Below, piece after piece: positions 26,269 through 38,960 of a DNA stretch of 64,000 nucleotides. Source of the DNA: Perognathus longimembris pacificus. Taxonomy: Eukaryota > Chordata > Mammalia > Rodentia > Heteromyidae. A program made the position numbers and the translations under genes. Position 1 is the stretch's first letter. Each line of letters begins with the position of its first letter. The stretch is taken from positions 19,099,360 through 19,163,359 of the forward strand of contig NC_063167.1 of the NCBI RefSeq assembly GCF_023159225.1, in the 5' to 3' direction. The notes beneath the pieces were generated by a model, which worked only from the letters and a program-made list of their open reading frames with translations, was not told the DNA's origin and did not search any database.

Positions 26269-27325
26269 TGGCCAAGACCTGCAGTCTCAACTACTGAAGA
26301 GTCAGCAAGCCTGGGAATATAGCCCAGTGGTAAAGTGCTTGCCTCATATATATGAAGCCCTGGGTTTGATTCCCCAGCATGACATATATAGAAAACGGCC
26401 AGAAGTGGTGCTGTGGCTCAAGTGGCAGAGTGCTAGCCTTGAGCAAAAAGAAGCCAGGGACAGTGCTCAGGCCCTGAGTCTGGCAAAAAAGCCCAGGACT
26501 GGCAAAAAAAATAAAATTTAATTTAAAAAAAGAGCCAGCAAAATGTGATAATCATGGCTGGGAGCCAGCCTAGGCCTAAAGTTAGTAACTTCCATCTCAA
26601 GCAATACACTGGGCATGTGATTCAAGCTATGCAGGAGACCATAGATAGATTATAGAGGTTTAAGGCTGGCCCTGGGAAAAAATACCAGATCCTACCTGAA
26701 AAATAACTAAAGCAAAAAAAAAAAGGGGGGGTGTTAGGAAGGAGCACAGCTCAAGTGGTAGAGTGAGTGCCTGCTTATCAACAGTGAGGCCCTGGGCCCC
26801 AAAATGGTAGCTCCTGCTTGTGATCCTAGCTCTTCAAGAGGCTGAGATCTGAGGACTGCCAGCCCAGGCAGACAGATCTGCACCACTCCAGAAGTGGTAA
26901 GATCACCAGTACCAGCACCAAAAACAAAAAGGGGGGGAGGAAGGAACTGGAAATGTGGCTTGGCAGTAGAGTACTTGCCTAGCATGCTCACCCACACCCT
27001 GAATTCAAGCCCCAGGACTGACACATGCACCAAAAAAAAGTTCATCACTTTATGTTGAATCACTGTCTCTACAGAGGTAAATTCTCTACATTACCATTCC
27101 CTAGCACCAGTGACCTCATAATCCTAACTTCTCAAGAAGTTGAGATCTGAAGATCATGGTTCGAAGCCAGCCTGGGTAAGAAAGTCCATTAGACTCTTCA
27201 ATTAATGAGAAAAAAACCAAAAATAGAGCTGTTCCTCAAGTGGCAGAGTGCCAGCCTTTAGTGACAAAACTAAAAAATGGTGCCTAGGCCCTGAGTTCAA
27301 ACCCCAGTAGCAGCACCCAAAAAAG
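26268..27325 (+). mobile_element. B1-dID with nested IDL-Geo (26,311-26,530), further ID/B1 fragments to 27,325
   Basis: GAGTCAGCAA/GAGCCAGCAA flank the insert. Then come ID-like 26,725-26,790, B1-like 26,793-26,935, ID-like 26,940-27,040 and B1-dID 27,100-27,325. Confidence 0.75.
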
Positions 27326-27604
27326 AACCAGGGGGGAAAATAATACTTTAGCATTAAAGGAAAAAGAGTCCTGTAATTATATAAGAAAAGTCAGCTACAT
27401 TTATATTTATATTCTCAAATTTATTGTCTTTTACCTTTCCAGCAAAATTACAGCAAAAGAATTTGAAAAAAAACCTTTACCTTAGAATGTTTCACATTGT
27501 GGTAATAGCTATCTTCTGTCTATTTTGTCTTTCCTTGGAAAGCAAAACAGTAACTAGAACATGTGCACTGAAACTAAAAAGACTTAATTCAAAACAGGTT
27601 CTAG

Positions 27605-27801
27605 GGCTGGGAACATGGCTTAGTGGTAGAGTGCTTGCCTAGCATACATGAAACCCTGGGTTCTATTCCTCTGCACCACATAAACAGAAAGGGACAGAAG
27701 TGGCCCTGTCGCTCCCATGGTAGAGTGCTAGCCTTGAGCAAAAAGAAAACAGGGACAGTGCTCAGGCCGAGTCCAAGCCCCAGGACTGGCAAAAAAAAAA
27801 A
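27605..27801 (+). mobile_element. IDL-Geo SINE
   Basis: Flanked by AGGTTCTA repeats. Its Geo half reads GTGGCCCTGTCGCTCCCATGG, a diverged A-box region. Confidence 0.88.
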
Positions 27802-27809
27802 CCTAGGTT

Positions 27810-28855
27810 CTACCTCATAACTAGCTTCTGTACTTGTCTCTACTTCCCTCATAGGACTGTTATAAGGACTATATGCAGGACCCACATATTCAGTGCCAAG
27901 AACCCAAGGGTTCAGGAAATGTTGCCAGCATCAATGGTTCTTCTCCACTCAGATCAGATCAGATCAGTCTCTTAGGGAAGATAGGTAAGGGCAGAAATTC
28001 TCCACCTAAAGATATGCCCCCTTTGTTCTTTTCCGGTTGAGTGAGAGGTACTGTTTTGTTTTTCTCACTACATAGCCCAGTCTGGCATATCACCACACCC
28101 AGCACCCTTTGTTCTTTAAAGGCCCTACACACTCACCACTTTTCTTTTTCTGGCATAAGTAGTTTCTACCAATTGCCTTGTGTTTTTTCCAGAGCAGCTA
28201 AGCTATAAAATTCACTCCTTTACCTAAGGGCAAAACTAAAGAACTGGTTTTCTCTAATTCAGTGAACATAAAATTTCAGAACACCTCCTGGGAAAGGGGC
28301 ATAAGGATCCAGCAGCACCTGTCCTAGAACTGCTCGGTCCAGTAAATTAGGATATACTATAATGACTGCAGAAGATATCAGTGAGTAACCCAAAACTGTT
28401 CTCTACTAGCACAAGTCAACAAGGACTGATTTAGAGCTTAACACTCTCACTTAACAAAAGACAGACTAAGCACCTTGATTCAACTCTTGCTTTTCACCCA
28501 GCAGTCTATCATTAGGAAAGCTAAGATTTTATAGATAATACAAATAAGACAGAGATAACAGGCGTTCTACTTTGCCCGATACCTTCCTACCTTCATTTCT
28601 CTATAGCAATTGCCTACAGTATCGCTCATAAGATATTCTTTTTCACCTCATATCCAACACATATACTACCAACTTTAATCACTTATGCCTTAGGAAAACC
28701 TTCTGTATTCCATTACTTCACTTTAAGCCAGACCCAAACTTTCTAAATCAACAACTCTTCACATCTCAGTTCCATTCTATTCTTTCCCTTTCTTTCTGCT
28801 TTCTAACAGATCTGACATGACTGGTGTAAAAAAAAAAAAAAATTTTTTTTAAAAG
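27810..28855. other. unique intron 2 sequence
   Basis: Largest SINE-poor block of intron 2. A small CAGATCAGATCAGAT repeat lies at 27,952-27,968. No exon seen. Confidence 0.6.
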
Positions 28856-28939
28856 ATAATGGAGAGTGGAGGTTCAGCTCCATGGTAGAACTCTTAGCTA
28901 TCAATGGTCAATTCCCAGAAGCACCAAAAGAAAATAAAA

Positions 28940-29388
28940 GCAGGACACTGGTGGCTCACGCCTGTAATTCTAGCTACTAAGGGGGCTCAAATCTAAAGAT
29001 CACAATTCAAAGCAGCAAAGACAGGAAAGTTTTGAGACTTGCTATCAAGAATTAACCACCAGGGCTGGGGATATGGCCTAGTGGCAAGAGAGCTTGACTC
29101 GTATACATGAGGCCCTGGGTTCGATTCCCCAGCACCACATATACAGAAAATGGCCAGAAGTGGCGCTGTGACTCAAGTGGCAGAGTGCTAGCTTTGAGCA
29201 AAAAGAAGCCAGGGACAGTGCTCAGGCCCTGAGTCCAAGGCCCAGGACTGGCCAAAAAAAAAAAAAAAAATTAACCACCAAAACAACAGAAATGGTGCTG
29301 TGGCTCAAGATGGTAGAGCACTAACCTTGAGCAAAAGAGCTGAGAAATAGCACCTAGGCCCTAAGTTCAGCCCCATGACTGACCAAAA
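28940..29388 (+). mobile_element. B1-dID with nested IDL-Geo (29,063-29,270)
   Basis: AATTAACCACCA is duplicated around the insert. An ID-like relic precedes it at 28,860-28,928. Confidence 0.9.
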
Positions 29389-29394
29389 AGAGAG

Positions 29395-30058
29395 AAAAGA
29401 CTTTAAACAAGAAATGAATGCAATGCCCTAAGTACATAATAAACATAAAAAATGTCCAGGTGCTAGGAAGAAGCTTCCAGAAACTTGAGCTTCTGAGCAT
29501 CCCTGACCTATACATGTTTGTGAACCTGAACTGATCCTGAGAGTTGTGCCAGTGAAGACACTAGAACTTGGTTGGAGAGTCCGCTCAACAGTAGTGTGGC
29601 TGAAGAGCAAGAGTAAGGCCCTGTTTGGGGCCCAGCTAAAGGGAATAAAGAAATGTGGGTAGGAAGGGGATAGAAGTGGGGGCTGGAGAGCTGAAAAAGA
29701 AAAAGGAAACTAGTAAAACAGAGCCAAGAAAATAAACTTGCTTTGTTTCTATTATGGTAAAAAAAAAAAATTACAGTCATTACACATTTTGGAAAGCACA
29801 ACTGAAAACTCAGATTCACAGGTGTGCTTAAGTAACTGGCTGTTTTTGAAGCATAAAGGAAAACAGAGGTTCAGTAAAACATGTTCGTTCTTTTTACTAA
29901 TCAGCACTCAGACGCATCAAATAAACCTTTGCAAATTTAACCTACACCCAATTCCTAAGAATAGTCTAAGTAAGTCTCACCCTTTCACCAGGAAACACTG
30001 GTCAAGCCAAACACCTGTAAAATACAGATTCCAACTTTGGTTTTAAATAAGATTGGGC
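29395..30058. other. unique intron 2 sequence
   Basis: No exon or repeat recognised. The frames here lack similarity to known proteins. Confidence 0.5.
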
Positions 30059-30060
30059 AT

Positions 30061-31328
30061 GGGGCTGGGAATATGGCCTAGTGGTAAAGTGCTTGCCTCG
30101 TATACTTGAAGCCCTGGGTTTGATTCCTCAGCACCACATATATAGAAAAAGCCAGAAATGGTGCTGTGGCTCAAGTGATAAGAGTGCTAACCTTGAGCAA
30201 AAAGAAGCCAGGGACAGTGCTCAGGCCCTGAGTCCCAAGCCCCAGGACTGGCAAAAAAAAAAAAAAAAAAAGATTGGGCATGGTGGTACACTCCTATAAT
30301 CCTAGCTTTTGAAGAGATGGAGACAGATGATCTTATAGGGCTGCGGATATGGCCTAGTGGCAAGAGTGCTTGCCTCGTATACATGAGGCCCTGGGTTCAA
30401 TTCACCAGCACCACATATATAGAAAATGGCCAGAGGTGGCGCTGTGGCTCAGTGGCAGAGTGCTAGCCTTGAGCAAAAAGAAGCCAGGGACAATGCTCAG
30501 TCCCTGAGTCCAAGCCCCAGGACTGGCCAAAAAAAAAAAAAAAAATCTACAGATGATCTTATAGTCTCTTTGAGACCCAATCTCAAAAACAAGTCAGGCA
30601 CAAACAGTTCATGCCAGTAATTACAGATACCTGTAAGGCTGAGATGGGCAAGACTTCAATTTGAAGACTGTCCTAGCATGAAAAGACTGCCTCAGAAAGA
30701 AGATAAGGTGACTTGTCATCACTAACAGGAAGCAAGACTCTATCTTAAAATAGCCAGCACCAAAGTTGGCTGGGCACTGGTGGTTCATATCTGTAATCCT
30801 AGCTACTTGGGAGGCTGAGATCTGAGGATCAACATTCAAGGCCAGCCCAAACAGGAAACTACATGAGTTTCTCATCTCCAATTAACTATCAGAAAAACAG
30901 AGCTGTAGCTCAAAGTTGGAGAGCAAGCGACAGCCTTGAGCAAAAGAGCAGCCCAAGGACAAAGCCCAGGCCCTGAGTTCAAGCCCCACGACCAAAAAAA
31001 TTAATTAATTAAATAGCCAGCACAGAAAAGGGCTAAATGAGTGGCTCCAACAGTTCAGGCCCTGTATCTCAAAGAAATATATCCAAGCCGGATACCAGTG
31101 GCTCACGCCTGTAATCCTAGCTACTCAGGAGGCTGAGATCTGAGGATCATGGTTTGAAGCCAATCTGGGCAGGAAAGACCATGAAAGACTCTTACCTCCA
31201 ATTAACCACCAAAAGCTAGAATGTGGCTCACATGGTAAAGCACTAGCTTCAAGCAAAAAAAGGAAAAAAAAAAAGCACAGGGCAGTGCCCAGGCACAGAG
31301 TTCAAGCTCCAGGACTAGTGCAAAAAAA
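30061..31328 (+). mobile_element. IDL-Geo 30,061-30,272 and 30,337-30,547, B1-dID 30,595-30,765, 30,770-31,010, 31,085-31,328
   Basis: The first IDL-Geo is flanked by AGATTGGGCATGG, the second by CAGATGATCTTATAG, both from a B1-like host whose remnant lies at 30,273-30,336 and 30,548-30,592. Confidence 0.85.
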
Positions 31329-31417
31329 TAACAAAAGAAGCTGGAAGACAACCAGTCCTTTCTGTTGATTTAATTCTCACTTGAGCAGATGGCCTCTTAT
31401 CTACTTTTCATTACGTT

Positions 31418-32097
31418 CAGCTTTTTTTTTTTTTTTTTTTTTTGGCCTGTCCTGGAACTTGAACTCTGAGCTTTTTTGGCTAGGGCTCTATAAGAGTCTC
31501 ATGGCCTTTCCTACCACAGCTGGCTTCAAACTAAGATCCTCAAATCTCAGCCTCCTGAGTAGCCAGGATTTCAGGAATGAGCCACTAGCTCCCAGCTCTA
31601 CTTTCAACTCTGAGTGTTTAAAAAAAATAAGAAGTTGGGGCTGGGAATGTGGCTTAGTGGTAGAGTGCTTGCCCTAGCATGCATGAAGCTCTGGGTTCAA
31701 TTCCTCAGTACCACATTAACAGAAAAAGCCAGAAGTGGCACTGTGGCTCAAGTAGTAGAGCGCTAGCCTTAAGCAAAAGCAGCTCAGGGACAGTGCCTAG
31801 GCCCTGACTTCAAGCCCCAGGATTGGCAAAAAACAAAATAAGTTACCCACCAAGGGACCAATGGCTAATGCCCTTAATCTTAGCTAAAAAGGAGTCTAAA
31901 ACTTATAAAGGATCGTGATTTAAAACCAGTATAAGCAGAAAAGTCTGCAAGACTCCATCTCCAATTACCCAGTAAAATGTTGGGCTGGAGGCATGGTTTA
32001 AATGGTAAAACATGAGCTTTGAGCAAGAAAGCCAAATGAGAGCTCAAAGCCCTGAGTTCTAACCCAGCAACCAGCACAAAAATAAATAAAATCACCA
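31418..32097. mobile_element. B1-dID - (31,418-31,602), IDL-Geo + (31,636-31,840), B1-dID + (31,847-32,097)
   Basis: The first begins with a T26 run (its poly-A in reverse). These are the last SINEs before PUM1 exon 2, about 330 bp away. Confidence 0.85.
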
Positions 32098-32364
32098 AAA
32101 GCCAACATGAGAGACTTTAATATATGTATCCTATAAGGAGCCCAAGCAATTCTTTACAAGCATACCAATGCAGGGAGGAGATATTCTTTGTTAAAAAAAA
32201 GTATTTCTGGAATATACTGTGCACATTTAACAAATTGGCTATTTACAATGTAGCACCAAAATGGTAAAGACCCAATGACAATATTACAATCATCATTTTT
32301 TAAAACAAGTGACTCATTTATTTAGACCAAACTAAATTAACAGTTTAAATTTTAAAGACATTCA

Positions 32365-32820
<456 letters not shown>

Positions 32821-33044
32821 TTAATATTCACATTTTTAAATAACTTGATATATACCAATACAACTAGGAATTTCATTTCTTCTATAACACAGTTATACAG
32901 TAACAGCTTCTACTGAGCAGCTCAGTGTACCATAATATATGCATAATTTCCTAAACTGAAAACTCCACTATTATGCTACTAAATCAATGTATGGAAATTA
33001 AAGTTATTAGCAACAGGTACTCTGGCAAGACATTGAAATCTGAG

Positions 33045-33690
33045 CTCAGACACCAGTGACTCACACCTGTAATCCTATAACTACTCAGGAGACTGAGATG
33101 ACAGCAGTTCAAAGCCAGCCATGGCAGGAAAAGTCTGTGAAACTCTTTATCTCCAAGTAGCCACCAAAAAGCCAGAAGTAGAGCTTCTGGTTCAAGTAGT
33201 AGAGTGCTAGCCTTGAGCAAAAACATGTCAGGGACAGCGCTCAGACCCTGATTTCAAGCCCATAACCAACAAATAAATAAGAAAATAAATAAATTTCAAC
33301 CAATGGCTTTTTACTTATAAACTTACTTTCTCTTTAAGCCAATTGTGTCTGATAGTTTTTAAATGGAAAAAGAACTTTATTTAACTTATAACTTCACAGG
33401 CTAAAAGTATAGCTCAATGAGGTAGATGTCTGATTAGTATGAGGGCCACAGTCTCATTCCCAACACCATATACAAAAATAATTTAAAAAATCACAACTTT
33501 ATAGCTAGAACAGACATATGCCAATAAAAATTTTTTTTAAAAACCTACCCCTCAACTATAATTACCAAGCTGGGCAGTGGTGGCTCACTTGAAGCTGCAG
33601 CTTAAGTGGTAGAGCACTAGCCTTGAGCAAAAAAAAACTCAGGGATAATGCCTAGGCCCAGAAGTCAGGCCCTAAGACTGGCACCAAATA
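33045..33690 (+). mobile_element. B1-dID (33,045-33,285), ID-like (33,390-33,475), internally deleted B1-dID (33,568-33,690)
   Basis: The last copy jumps from GGTGGCTCACTTGAAG directly to the CTTAAGTGGTAGAGC part of the right monomer. Confidence 0.75.
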
Positions 33691-33692
33691 AT

Positions 33693-33778
33693 ATTGCATT
33701 ATATATATATATATATATATATGTATACACACACACATTCATTCATTCATTCTCTCTCTCTCTCTTTCTCTCTCTTAT
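33693..33778 (+). repeat. compound microsatellite (AT)n(AC)n(CATT)n(TC)n
   Basis: Four simple motifs run together at a SINE tail. Confidence 0.95.
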
Positions 33779-34249
33779 GGCTCAGATTGTCTAACCTGAA
33801 AGTATCCTTTAAAATATCCAAGATATTCACAAGATATTCATAGGATACTCTTTGGAAAGACAATTAGACATTCTGGCTAAGAACAACAGAATATTCTTAG
33901 TTTAAACCCTCTCCTCAGTTGCTATTGAGGGACAAAATGAAATTCAAGACATTTATCCATAACTTACAATTATAGTGTAATCACATGATTATTCCATTAG
34001 TGCTTCAACTCCTAGAAATGGGATAAGACAAGCCAAATTCATTCACTTTACTAGTATAAAAACTATAAAAACCCTCACTATAAAAACCCTCACTATAAAA
34101 ACCTCACCACAGTAAGTGTAGCAAATATAGCATAGACATTGTCTTATCACAAAAAGACACTGAAAGATGATCCCCATTTTACAGAGAATACATTAAGATA
34201 TAAAAGTTATATGATGTGATGACATATAGAGGGTTTTATGCTTACAGAC

Positions 34250-34545
34250 ACAAGCTGACTAAAGGATGGCATACTTAGGGGAAAAGTCCAAAGGTTTAAC
34301 GCTTCTGAACAATTAATGAACTGTTTGACAAAATGAATACCAGGAAGTAGAAACATGTTGGAGGGGCGTGAGGAGGGTACATGAATGGAGGAAGGAAGAA
34401 TGAGCAAATGCAGTCATTATAGTCGATGTACATTATGTAAAAATTGAACTACATAATTTGAGAGTAGGGATGGGGGGAAATGAAGGAGATGGAAAAAATT
34501 ATAGAAGGGGTGACAGTGATTGACATTCCCAGCCTAAAAATTTTT
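34250..34545 (+). mobile_element. L1 3' UTR fragment in intron 1
   Basis: GTACATTATGTAAAAATTGAAC is followed by a G-rich block GAGAGTAGGGATGGGGGGAAA. This parallels the fragment at 14,780-14,870. The 5' limit is unclear. Confidence 0.55.
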
Positions 34546-34554
34546 TAAAGTTAT

Positions 34555-35026
34555 GTGTGCCAGGTGCTAGTGGCTCACGCCTGTAATCCTAGATAATCAG
34601 GAGGCTGAGATATAAGGATCATGGTTCAAAGCCAGCCAGGCCAGAAAAATGAAATTATTGAAATTATTTATCTTAGTTAACCATCAAAAAGCCAGAAGTG
34701 GGGCTGGAAATGTGGCTTAGTGGTAGAGTGCTTGCCTAGTATGCATGAAGCCCTGGGTTCAATTCCTCAGTATCACATAAACAGAAACAGCAGGAAGTGG
34801 CTCTATGGGCTCAAGTGGTAGAGTGCTAGCCTTGAGCAAAAGGAGCTCAGGGTCTGTGCCCATGACCTGAGTTCAAGCCCTGGGAAGGAAAGCCCAGGAA
34901 GGAAAGAAGGGAGGGAGGGAGGGAGGAAGGGAAGGAAGGTGGGTGAGCGTGCCAGCCAGATCACTAGCTTGAGTGAAAAAGTTCAAGGACCATGCCCACA
35001 CAAAGTTCAACCCTGGGGACCAGCAC

Positions 35027-35066
<40 letters not shown>

Positions 35067-35101
35067 CTCTCTCTCACTCTCTCTCTCTCTCTCTCTCTCT
35101 A
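34555..35101 (+). mobile_element. B1-dID with nested IDL-Geo (34,699-34,886), GGAA tract and (CA)n(CT)n
   Basis: The insert is followed by a GGAA/GGGA tract (34,887-34,940). The host resumes at 34,949 and ends in CA then CT repeats (35,027-35,101). Confidence 0.85.
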
Positions 35102-35897
35102 CTTTTATGATGTGCCCATTCAGCTAGTAAGAAGCCAAGAAGGGCCTCCTTGAATGTGGTCTACACCCAAGCCTAGTTACTTTCACAATAGTGTCTCTCA
35201 CTATTTACTGTCTTCTATTTCTCTGAAGGAGCAACAAAGAATCAAATGTTACTAAGAAGCATACCACGTACCTTTCTTAATGATATCTGTATATACAAAG
35301 TAAGTACAGTTACCAGTTAGGACACATGTCTGCAACCACTACAGCCAAAAGCTATCATCCCAAAAGTTACTATGTGTGCCTTATCATTCCCATTTCAAAA
35401 AGACATGAAAAATTCATAATCTTCTTTTATACAGTAGCATCTACTTCTCACAACTAATTCATGTTCTGAAGTTAAAAGTAAGCAAACAAGATGTAATTTG
35501 CAATATGTTCAAAACCTACTTTGGAAAAGCCTGGTCTAAGTTAACAATTCCACGACACCAGAGTAGCCTTCTACACCTCAGTTGGTTTTCATAAATAAAA
35601 TCTCGTTGATGCTCAACCAACACCAACCAGAAAAATCACAACTACTTCACCATCCACCTATGCAATGTACAAACCAGATTAATCCCTTCCTACTTGATTT
35701 TCAAAAGGACTCATTACCCTGTTATTACACTATCCTACTTCCTTCTACAAAGAAATACAATTGCTAACAACTTCAGTCAAGTCCCAAAACCCAAGTTTCA
35801 CCACTAAGCTAAACAATCTTCAAGCCTGATTCAGCATCTAGAAAATTAAAGAAATCCTCCTTGCCTCGGGTTTTTTTGTAAATCAAAATAACTTGAC

Positions 35898-35933
<36 letters not shown>

Positions 35934-37600
35934 TTTTGATCAACTTAAATTCACTAATGCCAAAGATTCACAAATTTACTTATCACCAGTTAAGGCAAAG
36001 GAGCACCAATCTCCTAAGAGAATTCCCAAAATAGTAAATGAAATATTTTCTGACATAAAAGATCTGTCAAAATAGTTATGGAAAAAGAATTTCCATATGA
36101 AAAAAAAATTATCACTGAAGAACACTATAAACACAATCAACACTCTAAAAACAGACTAGGGAGTGGAGATTCCTATTTAAAAAAAAAAAAGTTCAAGCAA
36201 AACAATTGGCTTTTGTGAAGGTATCTGTAAGGCCCTGAGACTTCCTGCTTTACCTAAGGAGGCAAGACAGTTTCTCAAACTAAAGTAAGCCTAGCAAAAG
36301 GGACAATTTAAAAGTGACCAAGTACCTAAGCAATTAACATGTATTTTGGGTAATTTTGAATACTTTGGCAACAACAGCATCAACTAGAAACATCAGAAAA
36401 CATTTAAATTGCGAAAGCCCTTTAAAGAATTCTAAAAGTTCCCAAAGTGAGATGTGGTATTTGAAATGTAACTTTTTTCACAAATGACATCTTATAAAAA
36501 TATCTTCAACTGTTTACAATTTTGTGTGTATGTGTGTTGGTTCTGGGGCTTGAACTCAGGGCCTGCACACTGTCCCTGAGCTTTTCTGCTCCTGGCTGGT
36601 GTTCTACCACTTAAGAAGCCACAGCTCCAGTTTTCACTTTTGGGTAGTTACTTGAAGGTAAGAGTCTCAGAACTTCCCTGCCTCTTCAGGCTTTGAACCC
36701 ATAATCCTCAGTTCTCAGCCTCTTGAGCAGATAGGATTACAGGCATGAACCACAGGGTCCTGGCAACAGTATAAAATTAACTGCCAATTCTAACTACTCT
36801 TCCACAATTTTCAAACTGTTAACAACGAGGTATACTTTAGTTTGGCTTGCTTTGTTTTTACTATCACTAATAAGAAGGTAAATACTTCAAACAAGGAGCA
36901 CGATTTAATATATCTCCTTTTACTAAAATGCTTAGTGGCTTAAAAGGTGGTGTTTTTCTCTTTTACTACATGAACAATTGGTGGTCATAAATCTATCCTA
37001 AAACAGTTCATCTTAAACCCAAACTAAACAAATTCCAACTTCAAAAAGTTGCAGCCTGAGAGAAAATGAATTCAAGCATGTCAAAGACAAGATACTAATT
37101 CAAAGTTCAGAACCCAGTATTCCCAAAAGATCTAGATAAAAGAATCAACAGCCCCTAGTGTTTCACAAAGTTAAAATTAGCAAGGACCCAAAATGTTTAT
37201 TTTGGTTACCAAAACAGCATAGAAAGCCACCTATCTTGGAGGATTGCCTCGAAGGTTTGGGGTTTTTGTTTGTTTTTGTAGTATCTCTTTTTAAAAAAAT
37301 CAGTTAAAGTTAAAGCTAAGAAACTATGGTCACAGAAGTAACTGACTAAAACAGAATCCCTTCAAAGGAAAACTAGGGCCTCATGAAGTCTGATTCTTAG
37401 TAACTCCAGTAATAATTCCAAGTGAGCAAGAACAGTGTTATTTTAATGAACAATGAAGGAGCCAAGCCTTCCAAGTTACGAAGAGGATAAAGCCTTCTCT
37501 GGTAATCTGAGTGTGGGTTCCCTGGCTTGGTTTGGAGGGAGGGTTTTCGTTGTGGGGTGGGGTGGAGGGGAGTGAGAAAGGAGTAAGGGGAAAGGGGGGT
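35102..37600. other. SINE-poor proximal intron 1
   Basis: One (CA)n (35,900-35,931) and one reverse B1-dID (36,525-36,770) are the only repeats seen. The rest is unique AT-rich DNA next to the promoter, where conserved regulatory elements would be sought. I see none by eye. Confidence 0.6.
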
Positions 37601-38491
37601 GAACTACAGTGGAGAAAAGTTACAGGCGAGTATTCCTCGCGGCCCGTGGGAGTGGTACTGACAAGTTAAACAAATGACCTGTGTGTTTACCAAGCACGTT
37701 TGGGAAGACGAAAACTATCTAGCATTGTGCACCTAAGATGTTTTTCCCACTGACTGAAGAGTCACAGCAACACCAGGGAGGCTCAAATAGGAAGAAGCTA
37801 CCAAAAAGAAAAAGAAATGAAAAGAAACACAAGCTCTCCCGCAAACAAAAGGCCACAAAGCACCCAGGAGCCTAAAAAGCGACCTGAAACTTCCCTGATG
37901 GCCACTTCTACACATTTAAGGCTTGCAAAGTTCCCCCCACGGTGGATCTCGCCCCGTGGACCGGGGGGCCACGGCTTGCTTCTACACCCATGTATTGTTC
38001 CTCCTCCATCAGGCGGCTGCCACAAAAGCTCGAGAAGTCGAAGAAATCCGGGGTGGTACAGAATCACACTTCGTGACCACACAGGAGACGACTCGGGGCT
38101 TCGCGAACCCGTCAGGATTTTTTTTTTTCTTTCTTAATTTGAAAATAAAAAGCAACCCAAATGGCAACCCCACACCTCCGGGGACTCCCGACAGGGCCGA
38201 GCACAAACACAGAGCCACCCCTAGGCCCTGGAGCCGGGCCTAGAGCCCCGGCGCTAGCCTGGCTTCGGCCCCGCTCCCCACCCCCTCCCTCCTCTATAAC
38301 AATAGGGGCCTTGCCGCTGACTCCCAAACATGTACGAGGAGCAGCGAGTGAGGAGCCCCAGCCAGGGCCCCGGCGGCTTTTCCAAAACCCTTCTCGCCCC
38401 CCCAGCCGCTCCCAAACGCCAATACGAAGGGAGAATCTGCTCGCTGGGGGTCCAGAGCATCGTTTGGGGCCAGTGGGGTGCGGATACTCAC

Positions 38492-38640
38492 GGGCGGAGC
38501 GGTAGGATGAAGATGGATTTCAGCCCCCCGATCTTCTCTCTCCAGCGCTCTCGCTCCCCCTTACCTTTCACTCCGACAACATGGCGGCCCACTGGGGACA
38601 GGGCTGGCGCGGTGCATCATGGGATAGGCTCTGGCCCCGG
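38492..38640 (-). other. PUM1: PUM1 exon 1, non-coding 5' UTR (5' limit estimated)
   Basis: A splice donor GTGAGTATCC on the minus strand begins at 38,491, directly after CGCTCCGCCC, so the exon would end at 38,492. Upstream lies a GC-rich leader with no long reading frame in the sense direction. A second consensus donor, AAAG followed by GTAAGG, would end the exon at 38,565 instead, so alternative exon 1 ends are possible. The leader also holds a very short upstream reading frame (38,568-38,582). The transcription start is not visible as a discrete signal because the promoter is TATA-less. The 38,640 boundary is a guess based on the YY1-like motif and the end of the (CGG) run. Confidence 0.7.
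38568..38582 (-). promoter_or_regulatory. minimal upstream ORF in PUM1 leader (4 codons plus stop)
   Basis: On the minus strand a GCCGCC-ATG context opens a frame of Met-Leu-Ser-Glu then TGA. It overlaps the YY1-like core. It would be translated only if transcription starts to the right of 38,582. G at -3 makes initiation plausible. It ends well before the main ATG, so it would permit reinitiation. Confidence 0.5.
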
Positions 38641-38717
38641 CTCCGGCGGTGGCAGCGGCGGCGGCGGCGGCAGCGGCGGCGGCGGCGGCATGTACGAAGG
38701 CAGGCAGCTTTGGAACA

Positions 38718-38741
38718 GGTTGCCTGGTTGCCATGCCAACC
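38718..38741. promoter_or_regulatory. X-box-like inverted repeat (RFX-type)
   Basis: GGTTGCC-TGGTTGCCATGCCAACC contains two GTTGCC half-sites and an opposing CCAAC. One base departs from the palindromic RFX consensus GTTGCCATGGCAAC. It lies about 130-150 bp upstream of the putative exon 1 start region. Confidence 0.4.
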
Positions 38742-38960
38742 GAGGGCCTGCGTGAACTTGGGGAACCCGCAGGCAAACACTAGCGCCGCGCGCGCCAGCG
38801 TGCCCGCCTGCTGGGCAAGAGCGCGCGCCGCCGCGGACGGACAGGCGGGGGGGGGGGGGGGGGGGTCGTGCACCTGTGCGCGCGCGCCGGGTGCTCAGGG
38901 TCCGCGGGCTGGGAAGTTGGGGGGCAGGGGGGAGCCCGGGCTTCTGCACCCTGGCCAGCG

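Larger units (their letters stand above)
37600..38960. promoter_or_regulatory. PUM1: CpG island promoter of PUM1
   Basis: Base composition changes sharply here from AT-rich intron to GC-rich, CpG-dense DNA, and SINEs disappear. There is no TATA box at a sensible place. Visible elements are a YY1-like CAACATGGCGGC at 38,577-38,588, a (CGG)-type run at 38,643-38,691, an RFX/X-box-like inverted repeat at 38,718-38,741, and a 19-base G run at 38,847-38,865. Promoters of this class usually start at several points. The plus strand could also initiate a divergent transcript, but I see no convincing exon for one. Confidence 0.88.
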
